This document shows, in pieces, positions 34,600-43,598 of a stretch of DNA of 64,000 nucleotides. Within the stretch, counting starts at the first letter, position 1. Each line of letters starts with the position of its first letter. Source of the stretch: Prorocentrum cordatum (taxonomy: Eukaryota > Sar > Dinophyceae > Prorocentrales > Prorocentraceae); contig CAUYUJ010014601.1 of assembly GCA_963575745.1 (NCBI GenBank), positions 57,501 to 121,500 of the forward strand, in the 5' to 3' direction. Below the pieces are notes generated by a model, which ran no database searches, had not been told where the DNA came from, and saw only the letters and a list, made by a program, of their open reading frames with translations. The position numbers and the translations under genes are program-made.

Positions 34600-35440
34600 G
34601 GGCATGAGCCGAAGAAGAAAAGTAGGCACAAGCATGAACACTCGACGGTCCGAACGAACTTCTTGAACCGGCGCCCCGGCCCTCCTGGCGGCGCCCCCGG
34701 CGCCGCGCCGACCCCACGGAATCCACGTGGTGTTCCGGTGGTCCGAACATTTATGATGATGCATGTTTTCCGAATGAGGAAAACAAGCCTTGATGGCACA
34801 TGGTCCTGAATGTTCGATGTTTTCCGCTTCCTGGGCCCCTCGCCAAGCTCCAGGATTGTCGAACAATTACCCTGGATGAAGAAGTGGTCCCCTGGGGGAT
34901 GCCCCAGGGTCTAGGACCCATTTCCATCGTGACCCGTTTTTCGCCATGGGTTCGCGGAAAGTGTCGAAGGCCCCGGGGTCGGGGCATTGGAAAACCGTAC
35001 GGCGTTGCAGGTGTTGGGTATTCTTCGCTTCCGGCCGGACCAAAAAGGGGATGCGAAATTTGTTCCGCTCGCCTGGCTCCAAACGGGGAAAAAAGGAGGA
35101 GGAGGAGGAGAAGGAGGAGGAGGACTAGTGTAAACCCAAGAGTCATCAACGATGTCGGAAAAAAAAACATCCAAGCTCCCTTTTCACAGGCCCCTACAAA
35201 GGTTCATTTCCACTGAGGGATCTCCCTCGTTGGAAGACAACCTTTTGAAGATCCTGAAGCGTGCCAAAAGATTGTTCTCGGGATTCCAACGCCACGTCTC
35301 ATCCTGACTGCTGCGTCCTGACGATCCGGAATCTTGCCAGAAAGCCGATGTTGGGACTTCAACACCGCGAACCAACATAATTGATGCACCCGCATGATCC
35401 TGAACCTTTCCTAAACATTATTTCGTCTACGTTGATCATA
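34600..35440. other. Non-coding stretch with a short GGA tract
   Basis: (GGA)n at 35094-35126. 34800-35400 shows no motif in any frame. Nothing else was seen. Confidence 0.4.
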
Positions 35441-35473
35441 GGAGCCCGTGAAACTCTTGCAAATTGTTCAAGC

Positions 35474-35945
35474 GAGTGAGCGCGGCGCTGCGCGGCGCTA
35501 AGGCGAGAGCCACATTGTGAAAAGGAGCCGCCCTCAATCAGTGACCCTTTTTGCAATTTTTGGAAACGAATATGCGCGGCGCTAAGGCGAGAGCCACATA
35601 TTGAAAACAACCCGCCCTCCATTCGTGAAAAGCAGGCAATTTGTCTTAAGCGAATGTGCGCGGCGTTCAGGCGAGAACCACATTTTGAAAACGGCCCGCC
35701 CTCAATCCGTGAAGCTCTCGCCTCACACATATATAGATATATAGACACAAGAAAAACGAATGTGCACGGCGCTAAGGCGAGAGCCACATTTTGAAAAACA
35801 CCCGCCCTCAATCCGTGAATCTTTTGCGTATTTACAAACGAATGTGCGCGGCGCTACGGCGAGAGCCACATTTTCAAAACGACCCGCCCTCAATCCGTGA
35901 ACCTCATGCAATTTGTTTGAGCGAGTGGGCGCGGCGACGACATTC
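35474..35945 (+). repeat. Spaced array of a conserved ~62-nt element with unlike spacers
   Basis: Five full copies and one partial: 35474-35545, 35568-35629, 35652-35713, 35758-35819, 35840-35901 and a 5' fragment from 35923. Each reads GARTGTGCGCGGCGCTAAGG, GCGAGAGCCACATTTTGAAA, CGACCCGCCCTCAATCCGTG. Spacers are 19-44 nt; four are loosely alike (TTTGCAATTT...AAGC), the longest carries TATATAGATATATAGA. A single further copy is at 48638-48699. The layout mimics a CRISPR, but the genome is eukaryotic, repeat length and divergence are wrong, and no cas genes are present. Confidence 0.85.
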
Positions 35946-36049
35946 TCCTGGTTGCTGGACCGCTTGACCACGTCAAAACAACGCTGGAGGACCTGAGCAT
36001 AGAAGCAGAAGAGGCCGGGCTTTGCCCATATGTGGTGCCCAGACTTGTC

Positions 36050-36800
36050 TTTCCGACTCCGGCTCCCACCTCACCACCCCAACTCGTCTCTCTCCGACTC
36101 CAGGTCCGATTTGCCGGACTCGTCTCTCCGACTCCGGCTCCTGCCTCTCCGACCCTTGCGCTTTTCTCTCCGACTCCGGCCGTGCCGATTTCCGGTTCCA
36201 ACCTCACCGATTGCGGCTCCGACACCCACTCTTATCTCTCCGACTCCGGCTGCCACTCCCCGACCCCAGCCTCTCCGACTCCGGCTCCCATCGACATTCC
36301 GATTCCTGCTCGTCTCTCCAACTCTGGTTCCACCTGTCCGACTCCGGCTCTCGTCTTGCCGACTCCCGCCCCCGCCCCTCCGACTCCAGCTCCAACGCTC
36401 GACCCCGTCTCCCCGACTCCGGCTGCTGTGTCTCCGACTCCGGCACGACTCCCGATCAGCTCGCTGACACGACTCCCTATTCCCTGACTCTGGCGGCAGT
36501 TCTTTGTCTCTCCGACCCCGGCTCCGACTCCGGCTCCCGTCTTCCCGACTCTGGCTCTCCCATCACATCCCTCCGACTCCGGCTCCACCTCCAACTCCCA
36601 TCTTTCCGACTCCGGCTCTCCCATCACATCCTTCCGACTCTGGCTCCGACTTCGGGTCCCATCTCTCCGACTCCGGCTCTCCCATCTCGTCTCTCCGACT
36701 CCGGCTCCGACTCCGGGTCCCAATTTTTAGATTCCAGGTCCTATCCCATCTCTCCGACTCCGGCCCCGATTCTTGTCTCCATCTTTCCGACGATGGTCCC
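36050..36800. repeat. TCTCCGACTCCGGCTCC minisatellite
   Basis: About 750 bp of 12-18-bp units around CTCCGACTCCGGCTCC with interspersed CCATCTC. All three forward frames stay open for long distances (Ser-Asp-Ser-Gly, Pro-Thr-Pro-Ala, Leu-Arg-Leu), as expected when the repeat has no stop. A related short segment is at 48478-48550. Confidence 0.85.
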
Positions 36801-36812
36801 GACTCTGGTTTG

Positions 36813-37330
36813 TTAAGACATTGTCCCAGGTGATAGTTTGAGCAAGTTTGGGGGTGTTTCTAAGCGGGGTTGATCGGACGCGCCCTTGTCGAAGGTCCCC
36901 CAAAAATAGTCGTAATTCACATGCCCCAGAAATTTCTCATGCATCTCATCTTGCACCCTCGCCGATATCTGTTTAGTCATGTTTTCTCCCAGCGAAGATG
37001 TATCGTCAATATAGGGGCTTCTCGGGCACCCCACGTAAAATAGCCACGTGTAGTATACACCACCCGACACCAACGCCCCTGGTCGGTGGCCTCTCGCAGA
37101 TAAACTATCGAAGTGTTCGGGGATTCGCCGTTGCCAATGATGATACCAAAACCGACGTCAAACAAAGCCCCACCTGCACAGTCCCATAGCCGTTTTGGCT
37201 TTATGGCCCAGCATAGCATGTGCTTTTTTGGTTTCACCAGGTCTTCGAGGGTCCACATGACACATGTTTGATGGTCTGCTGGATCTGCAGGCCAGCGAGG
37301 ACGAGGGCCCCGAGGAGTCCGCCTCAGCAG
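36813..37330 (-). pseudogene. Minus-strand remnant of an unknown protein
   Basis: Two overlapping frames have protein-like composition: MWTLEDLVKPKKHMLCWAIK and GFGIIIGNGESPNTSIVY in one, then ENMTKQISARVQDEMHEKFL and GHVNYDYFWGTFDKGA in the other, with a frame change near 37010. Unlike the surrounding repeats it is not low-complexity. No family was recognised. It is transcribed divergently from gene A if real. Confidence 0.3.
37184..37204 (+). promoter_or_regulatory. Degenerate spliced-leader-like sequence upstream of gene A
   Basis: CCATAGCCGTTTTGGCTTTA aligns with the 21-nt dinoflagellate SL at 16 of 21 positions, with an intact TTTTGGCT. It lies about 320 bp before the gene A ATG on the same strand. 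It overlaps the minus-strand protein remnant, so chance similarity is possible. Confidence 0.4.
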
Positions 37331-37526
37331 CTCCCGAGGAGGCCAGAGCCCCTGAGCCCCCAGAGGGCCATGTCCACAGGCGCGGAGGCGCCCGAGGACG
37401 CGCAGGCGCCGCGCAGGGGGCCGCGGGCGAGCTCGTGGGTCCAAATGGAGCGATCGCGTCCGTGAGAGGATATCACTAGGCAGGAGGAAGCAGCAACTTC
37501 GAGACGAACGTCGAGCTAACGATGCG

Positions 37527-40139
37527 ATGGCGAACTCATTGAGGCCTGAATTTGCGAAGAGTGTTGTCCAGACAGTATTCGGGGATGGTGCATTGCACAG
37601 TGGGCATCAAAGATCTATCCTGATCGATGGCGAAAGGGCTGAGTTCAACAGGGCACGGCGGGGGCAGAGCCATTCTTTTGAATACCGAGCTTGCGTCAGC
37701 CACCACAGGGCGCAAGCGGATGGACTGGCCCGATTCATAACAGGGGCGACCAGAGATGAACCAAAGTTTTCGAGTGCTGTTTTTTCCACGCTCAGTTACG
37801 ATGATGCTTCAATGTGGGTTCAGAAGCCCCGCGTCCCTAGAGATATAATTTTGCCACCTCGCCTGGCAGAGAGAATGGCCAAGCGGGGGAAAAACGTGCA
37901 CATCCCAGTTCTCACGAAGGACGAAATAATATTTGCCAGCAGTGGCTTGGCCAGCTCAAGTTGTCGACTACGGGCTGAACTGGTACATGCGCCCGCTCAA
38001 TGTTTACCGCAAGCCAATGCAAGCACGGTGCACGACCGTCTTTGTGCATGGTCCGTCGTGAGTGCTTCAGGGTCAGGGGCCAAAGTCGATAGAGATGGAT
38101 CCTTGAACGCTGCCGTATCTAACGCACCGTGGGTCCACCATTTTGCAAATAAAGACAATGCCTTGGTCAACAACTGCATTACCAGCTTAGAGGAGACGCA
38201 TTTGAATATCCACAACCAAGCTTTTGCTGGAACCGACCGTCAACGTACATTCTCTCCTTTGACATGTTGCGCTCACTCTGTCGTGCTCTCCATGAAGCCT
38301 GTGTACATGAATCTACCGAACAATGACGCCTCACGATTGGTGACCATGGCCCATACGTTCCAGTCGTCCCGAGGACATGAGAACTACGTTGTCTCTTTGC
38401 GTGGTCTTGTTGCCAAGCGGTTCGGTTTTTTTGAGGTTGATCAGTTGCCGCCAGAAGCTGCAGAGTGGAATGCTCATGCGAAACATATTTTGATGATGAC
38501 TCGAGGCGCCAGGGACCTGTCTTTGGAAATGGAAGAGCACATCCTTGCACTGGACAACGGCAATTGGAAAGATGATCGCATTGTTCATTATTGCATCGGG
38601 GAAGCGTGTCCTAACCAGTGTCGTGGCGACAGGGGGCGGGCTTTGAAAGGCTTGCAGGACTGCATTGTGCTTTCATGTGGTGGCAAGGTCGACGTCCCTC
38701 TGTTGCATCGGTTCAAAGGCTTCGAAAAGGCTAGCGGTTGGACTTACCGCGGCATCAAACAGCATAGGCTCTTGCCACGGGCATTCAAGCAAGCTTACGT
38801 CCCGAAGAAGAAGACGCCCGAACAGCCAAACGATGGAGCAGAGGAGTCATTTGCAGCCAAGCAGGCGAAACGAGCGAAGATCGTGGACGAGTACTTTGAG
38901 AGCGACCCATCGGGTCGAGGCATCGAGATAGGCATTGCTACGACCAAGCCACAGCAACATTTTTTGAATTGCGTCTTCTCTTCCGACAGCAAGACGAATT
39001 CCTACGTCGAAATGTGTCTTCAATCACCTGCTGACCCTGCGGATGTGGATGATATAGGCAAGAGAGAATTACTAGAAGCTGAGGGGAAGGCCAGGGACGC
39101 GAACAAGGATATCATCAGTGGACGGCGTGGGAAACAACTACTGTCTGAGATATCTGCGTACTTGGTGAATACGGAACACAGGGATTGGGGTGGCGTTGAG
39201 ATGACCTCGGATGAGATGCACTCCATTTGCCTCGCAATGATTTGCACGATGTGCGACGCTTGGAAGCGCCTCGTGTTCCCGTTCGTTGAGCAGCCGAAGT
39301 TTGAGTTGTTGTCCTTGGTGTGCGACTTCGAACCGCCAGTTGTATTTGATAAGGTCCAACGTTTGAGAGATTCAGCTCAATGTTCAAAATGTTACGACCC
39401 TGCCTTTACTAACATCTGGATTGGGAGATTGTTGAATGAGGACACTCAGATGGCAGCTTTCAGGCTACTTCGCCAGATGGTCGCTGTGATGCCGCTGTCA
39501 TCGTTAAAAGTCGAACGGAAGCATCTCCTGGGCTTGACTACGAGGGGCGCGATGGGGGGAAAACAGCAAGGTCGAGCCCTCACGCCTCAGAACTTGAGCA
39601 TGAGCACCTACGTCAAGTCAGTCCGCAGGAGCTGGGAACGCCGTCGGGAAAGGGTATTGCAGAAGGTGTTCCCTGACAAGACCACGAGGAAAGCTTTTTC
39701 TCATAACCTTTCTGCTTTTTCAGTGAACCGTCACAGAGACAGAAGAGAATCGATTTCGGAAGGTCGGGGACGCAAGAAACAGTTTGCAGTTGGGATGATG
39801 GGCAATGAGCGACGGCAGCGCGTTCGGGGTTACGACGAGTTTGTTTCGGAACATTTTCGTGATCACCATGGGCACGGCATTTCTTTCAGAGATGCTAGGG
39901 CAGCAACCGATGCAGCTTGGGCAGCCTTGCCCGCTGGCGACCGACAGCAGTACTATGATCGTGCCGACGGCAAGAACAGGGCCATCGGCGAGATGAACAA
40001 CCCAGACTTCGGCAAGATCACGCGCGAGCCACCTGGCTTGCACAGGGGCATGCTTCGCACGGCGAAGCGCAGGGCGATCAGCAGCACGTTCGACGCGATG
40101 AGGTCCCACCCCATTTGGTCAGGCTTGCAGGATTTTTGA
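37527..40139 (+). CDS. Gene A, first segment: 870-aa dinoflagellate-type protein with HMG-box-like C-terminus
   Basis: A single long frame opens at 37356 and its first ATG is 37527. No function is known to me for the N-terminal 750 residues. A Cys cluster HYCIGEACPNQC sits at residues 354-365, followed by VDVPLLHRFKGFEKASGW (about 392-410), a block I recall from multicopy dinoflagellate proteins. A lysine-rich nuclear-localisation-like stretch is at about 426-455 (PKKKTPEQP, KQAKRAKI). At about 764-820 RGYDEFVSEHF...SFRDAR and AAWAALPAGDRQQYYDRADG match the HMG-box pattern, suggesting DNA binding in the nucleus. It has clean coding composition, no internal stop and no simple repeats, unlike its surroundings. 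A transposase-like role is possible but unproven. Confidence 0.75.
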   Translation: MANSLRPEFAKSVVQTVFGDGALHSGHQRSILIDGERAEFNRARRGQSHSFEYRACVSHHRAQADGLARFITGATRDEPKFSSAVFSTLSYDDASMWVQKPRVPRDIILPPRLAERMAKRGKNVHIPVLTKDEIIFASSGLASSSCRLRAELVHAPAQCLPQANASTVHDRLCAWSVVSASGSGAKVDRDGSLNAAVSNAPWVHHFANKDNALVNNCITSLEETHLNIHNQAFAGTDRQRTFSPLTCCAHSVVLSMKPVYMNLPNNDASRLVTMAHTFQSSRGHENYVVSLRGLVAKRFGFFEVDQLPPEAAEWNAHAKHILMMTRGARDLSLEMEEHILALDNGNWKDDRIVHYCIGEACPNQCRGDRGRALKGLQDCIVLSCGGKVDVPLLHRFKGFEKASGWTYRGIKQHRLLPRAFKQAYVPKKKTPEQPNDGAEESFAAKQAKRAKIVDEYFESDPSGRGIEIGIATTKPQQHFLNCVFSSDSKTNSYVEMCLQSPADPADVDDIGKRELLEAEGKARDANKDIISGRRGKQLLSEISAYLVNTEHRDWGGVEMTSDEMHSICLAMICTMCDAWKRLVFPFVEQPKFELLSLVCDFEPPVVFDKVQRLRDSAQCSKCYDPAFTNIWIGRLLNEDTQMAAFRLLRQMVAVMPLSSLKVERKHLLGLTTRGAMGGKQQGRALTPQNLSMSTYVKSVRRSWERRRERVLQKVFPDKTTRKAFSHNLSAFSVNRHRDRRESISEGRGRKKQFAVGMMGNERRQRVRGYDEFVSEHFRDHHGHGISFRDARAATDAAWAALPAGDRQQYYDRADGKNRAIGEMNNPDFGKITREPPGLHRGMLRTAKRRAISSTFDAMRSHPIWSGLQDF

Positions 40140-40611
40140 AATTCGTTGCAAGGTCGAGGCCCCCACGAGGCCCTCCCCACTCAAGAGTAGTGGTTCGTAA
40201 TGGTAGATGGAGGGGTAAGGGAGGGAGGCAGGGGTTAGAGAAGCAAATCGAGCGCCATCCGTTGTGCAAGTGCCATCCTCGGGTTGAAGCGTGGAGTCTA
40301 GGCGCCATTGTAAACCGCGCGCCGTCGTCACGACACCGAGACGGCAAACGCTGCGATGACGCGACGCAGATGTGTTAAATCTGGTTTTGAAAAACGTTTT
40401 ACCCCTTGGACTCGCTCGGCAATGTTGGGGTCCTATGGGTAGGCACCGCACTTGAACAACGGATGCTCGCGGTACAACCGCCGTTGTCCTGCAGGGAACT
40501 CGCGCGCTTTGCAGCGAGGCCCGACCCGCCCCTGGAAGTTTAGGCTCCACTTTCCTCTCTCGCCCCCTCGTGTAGTTCTCTTTGTGGTTTAGGTCCCGCG
40601 GTGCCCATTGA

Positions 40612-41625
40612 TTTGTCTCAGCTTCGGGTCCTAGAGGTGGCGCTGGGCTCCAAGGATTCGAGGCAGGACTCAATTCGGACTGCGTCGTCGATGGCTCCGA
40701 GGCTACTGTGGCGGCCGACGCAGCCCGCTTGTTCGCATTCTCAGCAGTGGCAAAAGAAAATCCAGGGGGGGGCATGACTCCGTTTTCGCCGTGCGCCTTC
40801 CGCAACGGCGGCCTTTGCGACGATGACCCGATCGTCGAGGCCAGCAGGATCTGGACCAAGAACATCTGGAGGGCCGTCAAGGCCCATCACGTCGATAAAA
40901 AACCTTATCCCCTTCTCGTGGTTTTCGGGCTCACGCTCCCCAATGACGACGGGGAGGTCAGGTTGGACATGCCGTATTTCCTCGGGGACGTTGTGGGGAA
41001 AGGGGATCTGGGCATATTGATGCGTGCGAATGTCTTGGATGGGCGTGCCCTGCCATCGTTTGATATATGTACCTCCCACGCTCTCCTTCGTAAACTGGTC
41101 GTTGCACTTCGTGACGCAGCTGGGTATCGAGGCAATGATATTCTCTGCGGCTTAACGTCCATCACAATGTCTCGCCAAAAAATGACGGCCCAAGGCGGGC
41201 GTGAGTTTTGCGTTGCTTTCGAGCCAGACTGGTCTGAGGAACTCAGCTTGGAACGCGACGTCGGCCCTGCCCTGGCCAAGAAACATCAGCCGAAGAAGTT
41301 CGCGTTGCCTTTCGGGATCAAGATCGCCCCCCCGAAGCCCGACTTAGCTGTGGCTGGCCCCAAAGCCGACGTCGGCGACAACACCACCGATGAGGAGATG
41401 GAGTTGGATGCTAGGGAGGAGGAGGCCGTATCCTTGGACGACGACTCGCAGTCGGAGCCCGACGGCCCCGACGAGGTTTTTCGGATAAATGCCAGGCTAG
41501 CGTTAGGGGGCCGTCCTCAGCGTTTGCATGCCCCCCAAGGGTTTTTTTTTTGTTGGGGGAAGGGGGCGCCCATAGAAATTCCCGAATCAAAGATGATCGC
41601 TTACATTGAAATCGGAAGCGGATGA
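40612..41625 (+). CDS. Gene A, second segment: acidic protein or exon of unknown function
   Basis: The frame is open from 40612 without an ATG until 40774 and is preceded by TTGATTTGTCTCAG, a plausible intron 3' end, so this is probably an exon. Residues after the ATG include RIWTKNIWRAVKAHHVDKKP, LVVFGLTLPNDDGEVRLDMP and GLTSITMSRQKM, all globular-looking. They are followed by a basic/Pro linker (KKHQPKKFALPFG) and a highly acidic stretch (DEEMELDAREEEAVSLDDDS, about 41388-41448). The last about 35 codons look intronic. I infer it continues the 870-aa segment after a ~0.48-kb intron; a separate gene is the alternative. Confidence 0.5.
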   Translation, partial: FVSASGPRGGAGLQGFEAGLNSDCVVDGSEATVAADAARLFAFSAVAKENPGGGMTPFSPCAFRNGGLCDDDPIVEASRIWTKNIWRAVKAHHVDKKPYPLLVVFGLTLPNDDGEVRLDMPYFLGDVVGKGDLGILMRANVLDGRALPSFDICTSHALLRKLVVALRDAAGYRGNDILCGLTSITMSRQKMTAQGGREFCVAFEPDWSEELSLERDVGPALAKKHQPKKFALPFGIKIAPPKPDLAVAGPKADVGDNTTDEEMELDAREEEAVSLDDDSQSEPDGPDEVFRINARLALGGRPQRLHAPQGFFFCWGKGAPIEIPESKMIAYIEIGSG

Positions 41626-41666
41626 TAGTTTTGACACTGGTTTGAAACGCGAACCTTGGAGTCCAG

Positions 41667-42293
41667 ATGTTTGTTTCTGAGGCCTTTCTGTCACGATACG
41701 AGCGCTACTTAAAGGGAAACACAGGCGTGCACAATGTTTGGTTGTCGATGGTTGGGCTAAGAGTTCCTCTGGGCCCCCTTGCTCATGATCCCTTGGGCTT
41801 CGTCACATCCCTCCTTCCTTCCTACCTCCTCTCCTTCCTTCCGTTTTCCTCCCCCTTTTCTCTGAACGGACGGTTCTCTATCGTCGAGGGCAAGGGCCCA
41901 GCCGCCCCAGCGCTTCCAGCAGCCCCAGATCCAGCCGTTCTGCCGCCAATCATTGGAGTGTTCATCCCTGCGCCAGCTCCTGGTGCGAATTTTCCAGAGG
42001 GTGTTCGCGGGTACGACACTGCAGTGACAGGTCGCGCTAAGTGTGGTGTCTGCAAGGGCAATCTGGAGTTAGGTCGCTTTAGGCTTAGGTACAGATTCAA
42101 AGTTGGCAAATCCATTAAGGACGAGGCGTGGTTGCATCCGGTATGCGTGAGAGGAACCCCTCTCGGCAATCGTGATTCGGATCGAATTCGAACGCAAAGG
42201 CTGCTCGATGCGGCCGACGATCCGAGAGCGGTCGAGGGCCTCATGCTCGTGCTTAGGACCCTTGGCGGCGCCGCTGCAGGCTCGGGAGGTTGA
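41667..42293 (+). CDS. Gene A, third segment: PARP-type zinc-finger-like protein or exon
   Basis: Counting from ATG 41667, C126-x2-C129-x27-H157-x2-C160 (GRAKCGVCKGNLELG, AWLHPVC) closely fits the PARP-type zinc finger (CX2C...HX2C), a nick- or DNA-end-binding fold. It is preceded by FPEGVRGYDTAVTG and followed by a helical tail ending LRTLGGAAAGSGG. The hydrophobic LLPSYLLSFLPFSSPFSLN stretch near residue 55 is encoded by a pyrimidine tract and is more likely an intron 3' end, with the true exon starting near 41895 after GTCGAG. It is probably the last exon of gene A, giving one protein an HMG box and a zinc finger. Confidence 0.55.
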   Translation: MFVSEAFLSRYERYLKGNTGVHNVWLSMVGLRVPLGPLAHDPLGFVTSLLPSYLLSFLPFSSPFSLNGRFSIVEGKGPAAPALPAAPDPAVLPPIIGVFIPAPAPGANFPEGVRGYDTAVTGRAKCGVCKGNLELGRFRLRYRFKVGKSIKDEAWLHPVCVRGTPLGNRDSDRIRTQRLLDAADDPRAVEGLMLVLRTLGGAAAGSGG

Positions 42294-43470
42294 CCGCTCC
42301 AAGCGCTGATATGACAGCATCATGGAGGGGCGGGCGCAAGATGGATCATGGAGGGGCGGGCGCAAGGTGGAAGGGTAGGGGGTAGGGTGAGGACTGAGGA
42401 TGGCCAGGGGGCCAGGGGGGGGGGGGAACATGCCAACGCACTCACAAACGCACCCCGTCTGCGCTAGAGGTTGCACGACCCCCAGAACAGGCCACCCCGC
42501 CCTAAGCCCCTCACCCTAATGGTCCAAGGAGTGCTTGATCAGACCTGGCTAACTGACCAGGGGGGGCTTGATCAGACCTGGGTTTGCCAACCCTACCCTG
42601 ATCAAGGTTTCGGTCGAGGTTTTTGATCAGGGCCACCCCTATCGAGGATCGTCGCCCTACGCCCTGATCAAGATTTTGATCAAACTTGATCAGGCTTGAT
42701 CAAGGAGTTGATCAGACTTGATCAGGGGTAACCCCCTCCAGGAAGCTCATGGTTCGTACCACCCTTGAGGGCGCCCATCTTCCGTGCCCCACGCTCCCTG
42801 CCCCCAGCCCCTGGCCGTCGGGCGTCGGACCTCGGCCATCGGGGAGGCTGGCGCGGCAAGCCCGAGGCGCCCACAGGCCGACGTGCGTCTTCGCTGCTCC
42901 TCCACTCATTTCCGTTTGCTACCTGTGACAGTCTCTGATGCGGAACCGCACAAATCATACGCCATTTGATTCAGGATTTGAGCTCGAAAAGGATTCTCTG
43001 TCCAGACAGCGCGCCGACGCCCATGCGCGTGCGCGCGTGGGCGGAGATGATCCCCAGAGCCGAAAACCTGCATCGAATGTGGTCCGATTTGGCGCGGCGC
43101 CTCGACCGCAGAAGCCGACGGACATGCCCCTTGACAGAACCCCCCCCCCCCCCTCCCAAGGATCCTTAGGTGGTCCCCCCCCCCCGTGATGACCTTTAGG
43201 GTGGGTTTCAAAGAACGCATTGGCGGCGTGGTTTGGACGTCTGCACATAATTAAGCTGCAAGCGTTGGCACATGTCCAAGATCGCTCCGAGACGGCCCAC
43301 GACGCCTCCAACATGTGACCACTGGGCCCCCCCATGACGGGACCATTGGACTCCCCCAAGAGACGGCCCCCAAGGGCCACTATAACGCCCCATAAGTCAA
43401 GCCCGAGACGGGGCCGCTGGAGTCCCCCAAGACGTGATACCATCTTTCCCTGGTCTTCCTGATCCTCCTC
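42294..43470. other. Intergenic segment with a TGATCA cluster, poly-C and repeats
   Basis: 42330-42380 duplicates 'GGAGGGGCGGGCGCAAG.TGGA'. 42536-42724 is the TGATCA cluster. 43140-43190 contains long C runs, prone to sequencing error. 43260-43440 carries CAAGACGGCC-type words as in the GC arrays. No gene is supported. Confidence 0.5.
42536..42724. repeat. Cluster of ten TGATCA palindromes
   Basis: TGATCA occurs at 42536, 42569, 42599, 42624, 42665, 42677, 42687, 42697, 42709 and 42719, with the last six only 10-12 bp apart (TTGATCAGG / TTGATCAAG). The word is expected once in about 4 kb at even base composition. The core looks like a short tandem array of CTTGATCAGG. Confidence 0.9.
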
Positions 43471-43491
43471 CGCTCGCCATTTGGGCCCCAG
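43471..43491 (+). promoter_or_regulatory. Degenerate spliced-leader-like sequence upstream of gene B
   Basis: CGCTCGCCATTTGGGCCCCA plus G matches the 21-nt dinoflagellate SL at 15 of 21 positions without gaps, including GCCATTT and the terminal CAG-like end. It is 108 nt before the first ATG of gene B on the same strand. On its own the match is weak; its position repeats the pattern seen at genes A and C. Confidence 0.4.
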
Positions 43492-43598
43492 CTTTATTCG
43501 CCTCTCTCTGAGGCGCGAGCCCAGAGACTCGCCACGCAGAGTTCGAGTTTGACTTGTCTGATTCGACTCAGCGCTTCTCTGCGGCTTGGCGCTACGAC

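Noticed and set aside
35474-35945. CRISPR array
   Set aside because: Repeats are 62 nt and diverged, spacers are partly alike, the genome is eukaryotic and no cas-like gene is present.
36022-36816. 264-residue Ser/Asp/Gly-rich protein
   Set aside because: It is the TCCGACTCCGGC minisatellite; the other two forward frames are equally open.
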